NCBI GenBank assembly: GCA_964584325.1 | Contig: CAZOZP010000007.1 | Span: forward strand, 1-64,000 | Reading direction: 5' to 3' | Length of the DNA: 64,000 bases | From: CAZOZP01 sp964584325 | GTDB lineage: Bacteria; Bacteroidota; Ignavibacteria; Ignavibacteriales; Melioribacteraceae | Part shown: positions 8,522-16,708 of the stretch, in pieces | How the letters are laid out: every line of letters starts with the position of its first letter | How positions within the stretch are numbered: the stretch's first letter is position 1 | Notes under the pieces: generated by a model | The model's database searches: none | What the model saw: the letters and a program-made list of their open reading frames with translations, nothing else | What the model was told of the DNA's origin: nothing | Position numbers and translations under genes: made by a program

Positions 8522-9472
8522 TCATTTCAATAGAGTTAGTTTTTTTACTGAAGAAAAATTCCCGGCTTCAAGTTTATATAAATATACACCTGAATTCAAG
8601 CCGGAAGCCTCAAATTTGATTGAATTCAGGCCGGGTTTAACATTTCCGTTTAGTAGAACTGATACTTCTTGTCCTATCAAATTGAAAATTTTAAGTGATG
8701 CGTGAGTAATACCTTCAGGGATAAAAAAATCGAGAGTTGTTGAAGGATTGAACGGATTAGGATAATTCTGAGCAAGATTAAAATTATCCGGATTATTCTT
8801 GCCATCCCCGACAAATAAAATAACTTCAGACGAAAATTCATAATTTCCATTAATATCAATTTGTTTTAGTCGATAGAAATTGTTCCCTGCAAAAGCAGCC
8901 TTATCTAAAAAAGAATATTCCATAGGTCTGTCCGAATTACCGGCACCGTTAATAAAGCCGATTTTAGTCCAGGATTTTTCTTTTTCTCCGGCAGAACGTT
9001 CTATTTCAAAACCATAATTATTGATCTCGCTTGCAGTTTGCCAATTTAGCATAACGTTATTTTTTCCCGATTTATCAATAGAAGCATTGAACGAAATCAG
9101 CTCAACAGGGAGTAGTTCAGGGGAAACAGTAGGAGCAGGGTCTGATCCCAAGGATGTAGCCCATCCGCTTTCAGGCGGGAGTAAGGCAGAACTTTCATTA
9201 GAATAATATGGAGTACCGTAATAAACAGGCTCTAATGTTAAATCTTCTGTTATCCACCAGTTGTCTTTTTCCCACAAATCTTTTCCGAAATAGATATAAA
9301 AAGAATTAGTTTGATGTTTGAAAACAGGACGGTCGTTAAGAGAAGCTGAAGGTATCTGTTCATAGGTTCCGTTAACATTTGTATCTCCGGCTCCTGAAAC
9401 TACATAATTATCGGCTAAGAATACTGCGGGCAGAATCAAAGAAAGAAGTAAAAAATGTAATAGATTTTTCAT
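8522..9472 (-). CDS. T9SS-secreted protein of unknown function
   Basis: A 316-residue extracellular protein. The signal peptide is MKNLLHFLLLSLILPAVF. The mature N-terminus (YVVSGAGDTNVNGTYEQ, FYIYFGKDLWEKDNWWI) resembles a small display module for which I have no family name. A fibronectin-like linker follows (LPVELISFNAS...LNWQTASEINNYGFEIER), common in Bacteroidota T9SS cargo. The last ~75 residues are the type A sorting domain with NYPNPFNPSTT and the end GVYLYKLEAGN...KKLTLLK. GAGGTG precedes the ATG. Confidence 0.85.
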   Translation of the reverse strand: MKNLLHFLLLSLILPAVFLADNYVVSGAGDTNVNGTYEQIPSASLNDRPVFKHQTNSFYIYFGKDLWEKDNWWITEDLTLEPVYYGTPYYSNESSALLPPESGWATSLGSDPAPTVSPELLPVELISFNASIDKSGKNNVMLNWQTASEINNYGFEIERSAGEKEKSWTKIGFINGAGNSDRPMEYSFLDKAAFAGNNFYRLKQIDINGNYEFSSEVILFVGDGKNNPDNFNLAQNYPNPFNPSTTLDFFIPEGITHASLKIFNLIGQEVSVLLNGNVKPGLNSIKFEASGLNSGVYLYKLEAGNFSSVKKLTLLK

Positions 9473-9549
9473 AACACCTCGAATTATTTTTTGAATAATT
9501 ATCGAAGATGTTGCAAAATAATTAATATGGTTTTTGCTGAATAATTAAT

Positions 9550-9582
9550 AAAGCGCAGTTGCGTTAAAGGCAGCTGCGCTTT
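9550..9582 (-). terminator. Hairpin terminator of the SulP gene
   Basis: AAAGCGCAGTTG (9550-9561) pairs with CAGCTGCGCTTT (9571-9582) with a single G-T wobble and a 9-nt loop. On the minus strand the stem is followed by ATTAATTATT. It lies just downstream of the SulP stop at 9601. Confidence 0.7.
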
Positions 9583-9600
9583 TATAAACTTAGTTTCAGG

Positions 9601-11313
9601 TTATGCACCGTCGCGCTTAACTGTAGGAACGAATTCTTTCGGACGGCCGAGTTTAGGGAGTCCGAGAACCTCTCGCGCACGATCAAGTGCATCATCAATG
9701 TTGCCGTGAATATTGTCTTCACCGATAATATCAAACAAGCCGGATTGAGTCATAGCATACAGAGGCTGTGTATGTACACCTGATAAAATTAAATGTGTTT
9801 TATGCTTTTGTGCGTCTGTATGGAATTCCCGCAGAGTCTGCAGTCCGGTTGCATCTATTGCAGGAACGGAACGCATGCGTATAATTCTGATCTTAGGACG
9901 TTCTTCAACCTGAAGCACCTGATCACGGAATTTTTTTGCGGCACCAAAGAAGAAAGGACCGTTTATTTCAAATACTTCAACACCTTCAGGAATGCTCTTT
10001 TTGTCTATTGCATTAGGGTCAACTGCTTCGTCTTCATCTTTTAGTTCACGTGTTACAATGCTTACATTTGAGACTTCAGACATTCTCTTCATAAATAACA
10101 GCATCGCTAAAACCATGCCGACTTCAATGGCAATTGTAAGGTCAAAAATAACTGTCAGGAAAAAAGTTGTTAAAAGAACAGCTACATCAGCCCGCGGACT
10201 TTTCAGCAAAGATTTGAATGAGCGCCATTCACTCATATTGTATGAAACAATAATTAATATGGCCGCTAAAGTTGCCATAGGTATCAGCTTTGCATAGCTT
10301 CCGAAAAACAGCATAATCAGCAGAAGCGTGAAAGCGTGAATTATACCGGCAACCGGTGTTCTTCCGCCGTTCTTGATATTTGTTGCAGTTCTTGCAATAG
10401 CTCCTGTGGCAGGAATTCCCCCGAAAAGCGGAGCTATAATATTTGCTGCTCCCTGAGCGATAAGTTCCATATTGCTTCTATGTTTTCCGCCTATCATACC
10501 ATCAGCAACAACTGCTGAAAGAAGTGATTCAATTGCCGCCAGAAGCGCAATAACCACAGCCGGGCCTATCAAACCCTTAATCATACCAAAATTTACTTCG
10601 ACCATTTGCAGACTCGGAAGATTTGAAGGAATTTCTCCGAATTTGCTTCCGATAGTATCAACAGGTAATTTGAATACTATAACAATTATAGTCGAAACAA
10701 TAATTGCTACCAAAGAACCGGGTATCTTATGTGTAATCTTCGGCCAGAAAATCATAATAATCAGTGAGATAACAGCTATACCAAGGACATAAAGATTTAC
10801 GGAAGAAAATGCCTGAAAATAGGCAATCCATTTCTCATGGAATTCGGAAGGAACTGAAGCCATCGTCAGGCCGAAGAAATCCTTAATTTGGGTAGAAAAA
10901 ATCAAAAGGGCAATACCGCTTGTAAATCCTACTACAACCGGATAAGGTATGAATTTAATGAGAGTGCCAAGTTTAATAAATCCCATAAAAACTAAAAGAA
11001 CTCCGGCCATAATTGTTGCAATCGTTAATCCGGTTGTTCCGTATTCCTGAATGATACCGTAAACTATTATGATAAATGCACCGGTTGGACCGCCTATCTG
11101 AACACGGCTTCCGCCTAAAGCAGAAATAATAAATCCGGCAATAATTGCGGTAATTATTCCTTTTTCAGGGGTAACACCGCTTGCAATTCCGAATGCAATT
11201 GCAAGCGGCAGTGCCACAATGCCTACAATTACTCCGGCTGTTGCATCGGAGATAAACTGAGCTCTTGAGTAATTCTTCAGAGTCGTCAGAATTTTTGGTT
11301 TTAAAACAGACAT
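9601..11313 (-). CDS. SulP/SLC26 family anion transporter with STAS domain
   Basis: A 570-residue inner-membrane transporter. Ten or more hydrophobic helices fill residues 25-420, with the SulP signature near the start (DATAGVIVGIVALPLAIAFG) and QIGGPTGAFI. The cytoplasmic STAS domain spans ~440-550 (VFEINGPFFFGAAKKF, RMRSVPAIDATGLQTL). Family members carry sulfate, bicarbonate or other anions, often with Na+ or H+. No carbonic anhydrase or sulfate-assimilation gene lies nearby to choose the substrate. It is monocistronic, with its own terminator. Confidence 0.92.
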   Translation of the reverse strand: MSVLKPKILTTLKNYSRAQFISDATAGVIVGIVALPLAIAFGIASGVTPEKGIITAIIAGFIISALGGSRVQIGGPTGAFIIIVYGIIQEYGTTGLTIATIMAGVLLVFMGFIKLGTLIKFIPYPVVVGFTSGIALLIFSTQIKDFFGLTMASVPSEFHEKWIAYFQAFSSVNLYVLGIAVISLIIMIFWPKITHKIPGSLVAIIVSTIIVIVFKLPVDTIGSKFGEIPSNLPSLQMVEVNFGMIKGLIGPAVVIALLAAIESLLSAVVADGMIGGKHRSNMELIAQGAANIIAPLFGGIPATGAIARTATNIKNGGRTPVAGIIHAFTLLLIMLFFGSYAKLIPMATLAAILIIVSYNMSEWRSFKSLLKSPRADVAVLLTTFFLTVIFDLTIAIEVGMVLAMLLFMKRMSEVSNVSIVTRELKDEDEAVDPNAIDKKSIPEGVEVFEINGPFFFGAAKKFRDQVLQVEERPKIRIIRMRSVPAIDATGLQTLREFHTDAQKHKTHLILSGVHTQPLYAMTQSGLFDIIGEDNIHGNIDDALDRAREVLGLPKLGRPKEFVPTVKRDGA

Positions 11314-11459
11314 TTTAACTCTCTAAAATATTATAAATAACTGTCGCAAATATAAGGATATTTCTAATACTATGGGGGTTTGAATAAAAAATGGTATATT
11401 TGGTTATAAGATATTTCAAGTATTTTCTTTCGTTAATTACAAAAAATAAAGGATAAAAA

Positions 11460-12011
11460 ATGGTTAATGCATCAGAATTTACATTATACTCAGGCGGTCA
11501 TGAGGGAGCTGAAAGTTTCTTTGGTGAGTGTGCCGAAAAATACGGTGTAAATGAAGTTACTTTTTCTTTTGAAGGACACATTATCAAACGTGAAAAAAAT
11601 GTTGTTATGCTTAGCGCCGATGACTTAAAACGCGGCGATATCAGTATGGAAATTGTTTCCGGTCATATGAACAGAAATTATCATAATACAGATAAAATCC
11701 GCAGAATATTCCAGTCAATATATCATATGCTGAATAAAGGAAGTCAGGTTTTTGCCGTAGGAGAAATCCTGCCCGACGGAACGGTAAAGGGCGGCACAGG
11801 CTGGGGAGTTGAACTCGGTAAGTTTTTTAACAGAGGTGTTCATGTGTATGATAAAGTAGTTAATTCCTGGTTTACCTGGAAAGACGGAAAGTGGGTAAGC
11901 GATTCTCCTGTTATCACGGAGCATACTTTCTGCGGAACAGGTTCGAGAATGCTGACGGAAGAAAGCAAAAAAGCTATTGAAAAACTTTTTGCGGATTCCT
12001 TCGGGGCATAG
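11460..12011 (+). CDS. SLOG-like hypothetical protein
   Basis: A 183-residue cytosolic protein. The N-terminus TLYSGGHEGAESFFGECAEK resembles the SGGAxGAD nucleotide/sugar-phosphate-binding loop of SLOG (SMF/DprA-LOG) proteins, and a Rossmann-like pattern follows (VFAVGEILPDGTVKGGTGWG). The middle has a conserved-looking SGHMNRNYHNTDKIRRIF. A good AAAGGA precedes the ATG. It stands alone between the SulP and polA genes, with a terminator after it. The fold call rests on the glycine-rich loop; the ligand is unknown. Confidence 0.6.
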   Translation: MVNASEFTLYSGGHEGAESFFGECAEKYGVNEVTFSFEGHIIKREKNVVMLSADDLKRGDISMEIVSGHMNRNYHNTDKIRRIFQSIYHMLNKGSQVFAVGEILPDGTVKGGTGWGVELGKFFNRGVHVYDKVVNSWFTWKDGKWVSDSPVITEHTFCGTGSRMLTEESKKAIEKLFADSFGA

Positions 12012-12030
12012 TTATAGAATTATTTGTAAA

Positions 12031-12058
12031 AAAGGAACGGTTTTTAAGTCGTTCCTTT
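12031..12058. terminator. Bidirectional terminator between convergent genes
   Basis: AAAGGAACG (12031-12039) pairs with CGTTCCTTT (12050-12058) over a 10-nt loop. The plus side continues CTTGTTTT and the minus side TTTTACAAAT, so it can serve both the SLOG-like gene and the polA gene. Confidence 0.8.
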
Positions 12059-12074
12059 CTTGTTTTAAAGATTC

Positions 12075-14840
12075 TTAATGAGCTTCCAGCCAATTATCTC
12101 CGATTCCGCTCTCGGCAATTACGGGTACATTCAGTGGGAAAGCGTTTTCCATAAGTTCTTTGATTTTTTCTTTTACATCATCAGCTTCTTCTTTAGGAAC
12201 ATCAAATACAAGTTCGTCGTGAACCTGCAGTACCATTTTGGTTTTCATCTTGTTTTTTTCAAGATAATTAAATACTGATATCATAGCCGCTTTAATCATA
12301 TCTGCTGCAGTTCCCTGAATCGGCATATTTATTGCCACTCTTTCTTCGAACTGTTTTACCGCATTGTTTTTACTGTTGATATTAGGTAAGTACCGTCTGC
12401 GTCCGGTAAGTGTTTCAGCATAACCTTTTTCGCGGGCTGATTCAATACTTGAATCCATAAAGTCTCTAACCTTTCTGAATGTTTTAAAATAAGTATCGAT
12501 TACTTCTTTAGCGTGCTGCTGGGTAATTCCTAATCTTGTTTTTAAACCGAAAGCTCCGATGCCGTAGAGTATTCCGAAATTAACTTCCTTTGCTTTGCGG
12601 CGCATATCTGAGGTAACATCACCGCTGCTTACTCCGAATACTTTTGCGGCAGTACTTCTGTGGATATCTTCTCCGTTTAAGAATGCCTGAATAAGATTTT
12701 CATCACCGCAGATGCTAGCCATTATCCTTAATTCAATCTGACTGTAATCCGCACTTAAAATCAGATGATTTCCGGTTGAAGGTATAAATGCTTTTCTTAT
12801 TTCTTTGCCCATCTCTGTTCTAATCGGGATGTTCTGTAAATTCGGATTTATGCTTGAAAGTCTTCCTGTGGATACAGCAGCCTGGTTATAGGTAGTATGA
12901 ATTTTACCTGTTGCCGGATTTATCAGTTTAGGCAGGGCATCGGCATAAGTCGATTTAAGTTTTGCCGCCTGTCTGTAATCAAGAAGTATATCTATAATTT
13001 CATGTTCTCCTTTTAGATTTTCGAGCGAACGGGCATCTGTTGAAAATCCCGTTTTGGTTTTCTTGGTTCCTTTTAGTCCGAGTTTATCAAAAAGGATTTC
13101 CTGAAGCTGAATGGGCGAGTTTATATTAAACATTCCGCCCCCTAATTCAAATATCTTTGCTGAGTAGTTGTCTATGAGTATCTGAAGATCCCGGCTTAGT
13201 GAGTTAAGCATCCCGGTATCTATTCTCACACCCGTTCTTTCCATATCTTCAAGAACCCTGACAAGAGGAAATTCAATTTCGTATGCCAGTTTTTCAAGTT
13301 TCTCTTTTTCCAGCAGCGGCTTCAATAGGTTGTATAGTTTTAATGTGATGTCAGCATCTTCGCAGGCGTAGAAACTGAGTTTATCAAGATCCACTTTGAA
13401 AATTATATCCGGATCTTTTGATTTTTCGGTAAGTTCAGAATAAGAAACCGGCTGATAGTTAAGATACTTTAGGGAGAGATCGTCCATCCCGTGCTTTTGG
13501 TCGGGGTCGAGCAGATATGATGCAAGCATAGTATCGAAATAGATATTCCTGCATTCAATTCCGTAGTTGCGAAGAACAGCCAGATCATATTTTGCATTCT
13601 GGCAGATTTTTTTTATTGCCGGATTCTCGAAAACAGGCTTGAAAGCACTAACGAAATCGGAAGCTTCAATTCCGTCTCGTTTAATATCAGAAAAGAGTCC
13701 GCCTAATGGTACGGCCGGATTAATTGCAATAAACCAAGCTTCATCTTCCCTGATAGAAAATGAGGCTCCGGCAAGGTTCAGATTCCTTAAATCAAGGGAA
13801 TCAGTTTCGGTATCGAATACGAATTCTGAAACGTCAGAAAGTTTTTTTGCAAGTTTTTCCGCTTCAGAAGTTGTTGTAATAAGAATATATTTTTTTTCCG
13901 TTGAAGTGTTTCCACTAATATCATTTCCGATGGGCTGATTTGGAATTTCGGCCGACTCGAAGTCCAAAAGTTTAGAAAACTTCGTTTCAAGCGATTTAAG
14001 TTCAAGTTCTCTTAATAATTCGATCAATCTTTCAGGATGCTTCAGTTCAAACTTCGCCTTTTCGTAATCAAAGTCAAGTTTCATATCTGTTACTATAGCC
14101 GCAAGTTTCTTCGAGAGAAAGGCAGCATCTTTACTCTCAATCAGCTTCTTTCTGATACCTTCCTTCTGAATTTTATCAATATTGGAATAAATATTTTCGA
14201 GTGTTCCGAACTCGTTCAGAAGCGGTACGGCTCCTTTAGGTCCGATTCCTGAAACTCCCGGAATATCGTCTGAGCTGTCGCCGGCTATTGCAAGATAATC
14301 AACCATATATGCCGGTGAAAATCCGTATAGTTCTTCAGCTTTTTTCAAATCAATAATCTCCGGTTCTTCATTTGCCTTCCCCGGTCTTAGAATCAGGGTG
14401 TATTCATTCAGAAGCTGAATATAATCTTTGTCGGGAGTTACTGCATAAGACAGTACACCGTCAGAAGAGGTTTTCTTAAGCAGTGAGCCAATGAGATCAT
14501 CAGCTTCGTAACCGGATTTTATCAGCAGCGGTATTTCAAGTGCGTTAACTATATCCTTTATTCTTTGTATTTGCGGAATCATATCATCAGGCATAACGGC
14601 ACGCGAAGATTTATACTTATCATACATTTCGTGCCTGAAAGTTTTCTCTTTAGAATCGAAGGCTACAACAAGGTAATCAGGCCTTATATCTTCTATAACA
14701 CGAATAAGCTGTGCCAGGAAACCATAAACTGCAGATGTATTTTCTCCCTTTGAATTTCGTAAAGGTCTAGATATAAATGCAAAATAAGCTTTATAGGCAA
14801 GAGCCATTGCGTCTATGGCCGCTATTTTCTTTTTGTTCAT
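12075..14840 (-). CDS. polA: DNA polymerase I
   Basis: A 921-residue family A polymerase for Okazaki fragment processing and repair. Residues 1-290 form the 5'-3' exonuclease (AIDAMALAYKAYFAF, DSSDDIPGVSGIGPKGA). The 3'-5' exonuclease looks active: Exo I DTETDSL, Exo II NAKYDLAVL and Exo III YACEDAD are all kept. Polymerase motifs A (DYSQIELRIMA), B (RRKAKEVNFGILYGIGAFG) and C (VHDELVF) are intact. AAGGAAT precedes the ATG. All three activities are predicted, as in E. coli. Confidence 0.97.
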   Translation of the reverse strand: MNKKKIAAIDAMALAYKAYFAFISRPLRNSKGENTSAVYGFLAQLIRVIEDIRPDYLVVAFDSKEKTFRHEMYDKYKSSRAVMPDDMIPQIQRIKDIVNALEIPLLIKSGYEADDLIGSLLKKTSSDGVLSYAVTPDKDYIQLLNEYTLILRPGKANEEPEIIDLKKAEELYGFSPAYMVDYLAIAGDSSDDIPGVSGIGPKGAVPLLNEFGTLENIYSNIDKIQKEGIRKKLIESKDAAFLSKKLAAIVTDMKLDFDYEKAKFELKHPERLIELLRELELKSLETKFSKLLDFESAEIPNQPIGNDISGNTSTEKKYILITTTSEAEKLAKKLSDVSEFVFDTETDSLDLRNLNLAGASFSIREDEAWFIAINPAVPLGGLFSDIKRDGIEASDFVSAFKPVFENPAIKKICQNAKYDLAVLRNYGIECRNIYFDTMLASYLLDPDQKHGMDDLSLKYLNYQPVSYSELTEKSKDPDIIFKVDLDKLSFYACEDADITLKLYNLLKPLLEKEKLEKLAYEIEFPLVRVLEDMERTGVRIDTGMLNSLSRDLQILIDNYSAKIFELGGGMFNINSPIQLQEILFDKLGLKGTKKTKTGFSTDARSLENLKGEHEIIDILLDYRQAAKLKSTYADALPKLINPATGKIHTTYNQAAVSTGRLSSINPNLQNIPIRTEMGKEIRKAFIPSTGNHLILSADYSQIELRIMASICGDENLIQAFLNGEDIHRSTAAKVFGVSSGDVTSDMRRKAKEVNFGILYGIGAFGLKTRLGITQQHAKEVIDTYFKTFRKVRDFMDSSIESAREKGYAETLTGRRRYLPNINSKNNAVKQFEERVAINMPIQGTAADMIKAAMISVFNYLEKNKMKTKMVLQVHDELVFDVPKEEADDVKEKIKELMENAFPLNVPVIAESGIGDNWLEAH

Positions 14841-15000
14841 TTTATTCCTTAATATTTATGACAAAAATAAGAATAATTTCGGCAATAGAAAATTTGCCGT
14901 ATTCATTTATTCTTAGGGCAATCGGGAAACAGATTTCTCAGAAAAACGGAAATCATCAGGAAAAAAGTTATTTTTCGAGATAATAAATTAGAGTACCTGC

Positions 15001-16035
15001 TTGAAGCATTATAATATACCTGTTTTTATTCCTGAAATTGCTTGTCCGAATAAATGCGTTTTCTGCAGCCAAAACGCAATTACTGATACAACCGGATATC
15101 CTTCAGATAATGAAGTGATTGGTAAGATAGAAACTTATCTGAATACTATTCCGACTGATGCGGAAATTGAGGTTGCATTTTTCGGCGGAAATTTTACAGG
15201 AATTCCGTTTAAGCTGCAGGAAAGATTTCTGAGAATTGCAGACAAATATGTACAGTCGGGAAGAGTAAGCGGAGTAAGGTTATCTACAAGACCGGACTAT
15301 ATTACCAGTGAAGTAATGGAATTTCTTTCATTTTTTAAGATAAATGAAATTGAACTCGGAGCTCAGTCTTTTAATAATGATGTACTTGAGTTATCCGGCA
15401 GGGGTCACACATCTGAAGATACAATTAAAGCAGCGAGTATGATTAAGGAATGCGGAATAAGGCTCGGACTGCAAATGATGACGGGTCTGCCCGGAGATTC
15501 GCCTGAAGGAGCGATATCAACAGCGGTTAAAATTATTGACCTTGGAGCTGACTCAACAAGAATCTATCCTTTAATAGTTCTGGAAAATACGGAATTGGAA
15601 GCTATGTACAAAAAGGGGGAATATATTCCTCAGGATTTGGAGGAAACTGTAAATCTTTGTGCAAGAATTTATGGAATTTTTGAAACCGCAGGAGTAAAAG
15701 TGCTTAAGACGGGTCTTCATCCATCTGAGTCGATTACCGGCGGAGCATTTATTGCAGGTCCTTATCATCCGTCATTTTCGGAATTAGTGCAGACAAAGCT
15801 TTGGAAAGATGAGTTTGAATCAATCGCTGAAAAAATCAAATGCTGCAGGCAGGAACAAGAGTCTTTCACTGAAAAAAAAAAATTACTTGTGATTTACGTG
15901 AATCCGAAATCAATTAATTCTGCTGCCGGGTATGGAGGATCGAACAGAAAAAAACTATCTGAGATTTACGGAAATGTGTCATTCAAAGCAGATTATTCTT
16001 TAAAAGCCAGGGAGTATTATGTTTTGTATAGTTGA
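15001..16035 (+). CDS. Radical SAM protein, Elp3-like without acetyltransferase domain
   Basis: A 344-residue protein with the [4Fe-4S] motif CPNKCVFC (CxxxCxxC, Cys14/18/21) near the N-terminus. Conserved TIM-barrel segments follow: EVAFFGGNFTGIP, RLSTRPDYI, ELGAQSFNNDVLELSGRGHT, LQMMTGLPGDS. These match the Elp3/HemN-like radical SAM group, but the C-terminal GNAT domain of Elp3 is absent. The only workable start is TTG at 15001, since an in-frame TAG lies 10 bp upstream. It overlaps the next gene by 17 bp. The substrate is unknown; the partner suggests a joint pathway. Confidence 0.85.
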   Translation: MKHYNIPVFIPEIACPNKCVFCSQNAITDTTGYPSDNEVIGKIETYLNTIPTDAEIEVAFFGGNFTGIPFKLQERFLRIADKYVQSGRVSGVRLSTRPDYITSEVMEFLSFFKINEIELGAQSFNNDVLELSGRGHTSEDTIKAASMIKECGIRLGLQMMTGLPGDSPEGAISTAVKIIDLGADSTRIYPLIVLENTELEAMYKKGEYIPQDLEETVNLCARIYGIFETAGVKVLKTGLHPSESITGGAFIAGPYHPSFSELVQTKLWKDEFESIAEKIKCCRQEQESFTEKKKLLVIYVNPKSINSAAGYGGSNRKKLSEIYGNVSFKADYSLKAREYYVLYS

Positions 16036-16708
16036 TGCAAGAATTCCGGAGCAAGCTAAATTGAAACTTTCCGAATTTGCCACAGTAATCAGCTTTCAAA
16101 AGGACGATTATAAACCTGAATATCTTTCAGGGCATCCGGATGTTTTTCTGTTTCAGTATCGGAATAATATTGTTATTGCACCTGAAATCGAAAAATTCGC
16201 AGACATGAACCTATCGGTCTTAAAATGCACAAAAAGCAAAGGATACAGCAAAGTGGATGCGGATTATCCGGGATGTACAGCATATAATGCCGCAATCGGG
16301 GATACAATATTTATTCATAATCTTCAATTCACTGATAAGGCTGTGGAATCTTTAACTGCCGGAATGAGGAGAATTAATGTTAAACAAGGCTTTTCAAGAT
16401 GCAGTACAATTCACTTAGGAAAAGACTGCTTTATTACTTCAGATAAGAGCATTATGAAATCTTTGGATTCTGCAGGAATTGAATGCGAGTATTTATCTCC
16501 GGAAGGAATAATACTTAAAGGATGCAGGCACGGATTATTGGGAGGAACTGCCGGAGTTCTCGGGGATAAATTATTCTTATGCGGCAATGCGGATTTCTAT
16601 CCGGAAGGAACAGCATTAAGACACATTACGGAAGCAAGGAATATTACTCTAATTGAGCTTTACGAAGGTCCGCTGATAGATTGCGGAGGGATATTTTTCT
16701 GCGAATGA
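16019..16708 (+). CDS. GME-fold (DUF6873-like) hypothetical protein
   Basis: A 229-residue soluble protein that looks like a diverged pentein / guanidino-modifying-enzyme fold. Repeated short modules include QGFSRCSTIHLGKDCFITSD, GCRHGLLGGTAGVLGDKLF and the very C-terminal DCGGIFFCE. The last, with Cys222 and Cys228, sits where the GGxxC catalytic loop of arginine-deiminase-like enzymes lies. It resembles the uncharacterised DUF6873 GME group. The ATG lies inside the radical SAM gene (17-bp overlap), so the two are probably co-translated. No catalytic role can be assigned with confidence. Confidence 0.65.
   Translation: MFCIVDARIPEQAKLKLSEFATVISFQKDDYKPEYLSGHPDVFLFQYRNNIVIAPEIEKFADMNLSVLKCTKSKGYSKVDADYPGCTAYNAAIGDTIFIHNLQFTDKAVESLTAGMRRINVKQGFSRCSTIHLGKDCFITSDKSIMKSLDSAGIECEYLSPEGIILKGCRHGLLGGTAGVLGDKLFLCGNADFYPEGTALRHITEARNITLIELYEGPLIDCGGIFFCE

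Noticed and set aside
9482..9500. AATTATT/AATAATT inverted repeat upstream of the T9SS gene at 9472
   Set aside because: It is a low-complexity AT sequence, expected by chance in this AT-rich DNA.
14858..14983. Possible 41-residue gene (ATG at 14858) between polA and the radical SAM gene
   Set aside because: It has no ribosome site and lies in the polA upstream region. The composition is not distinctive.
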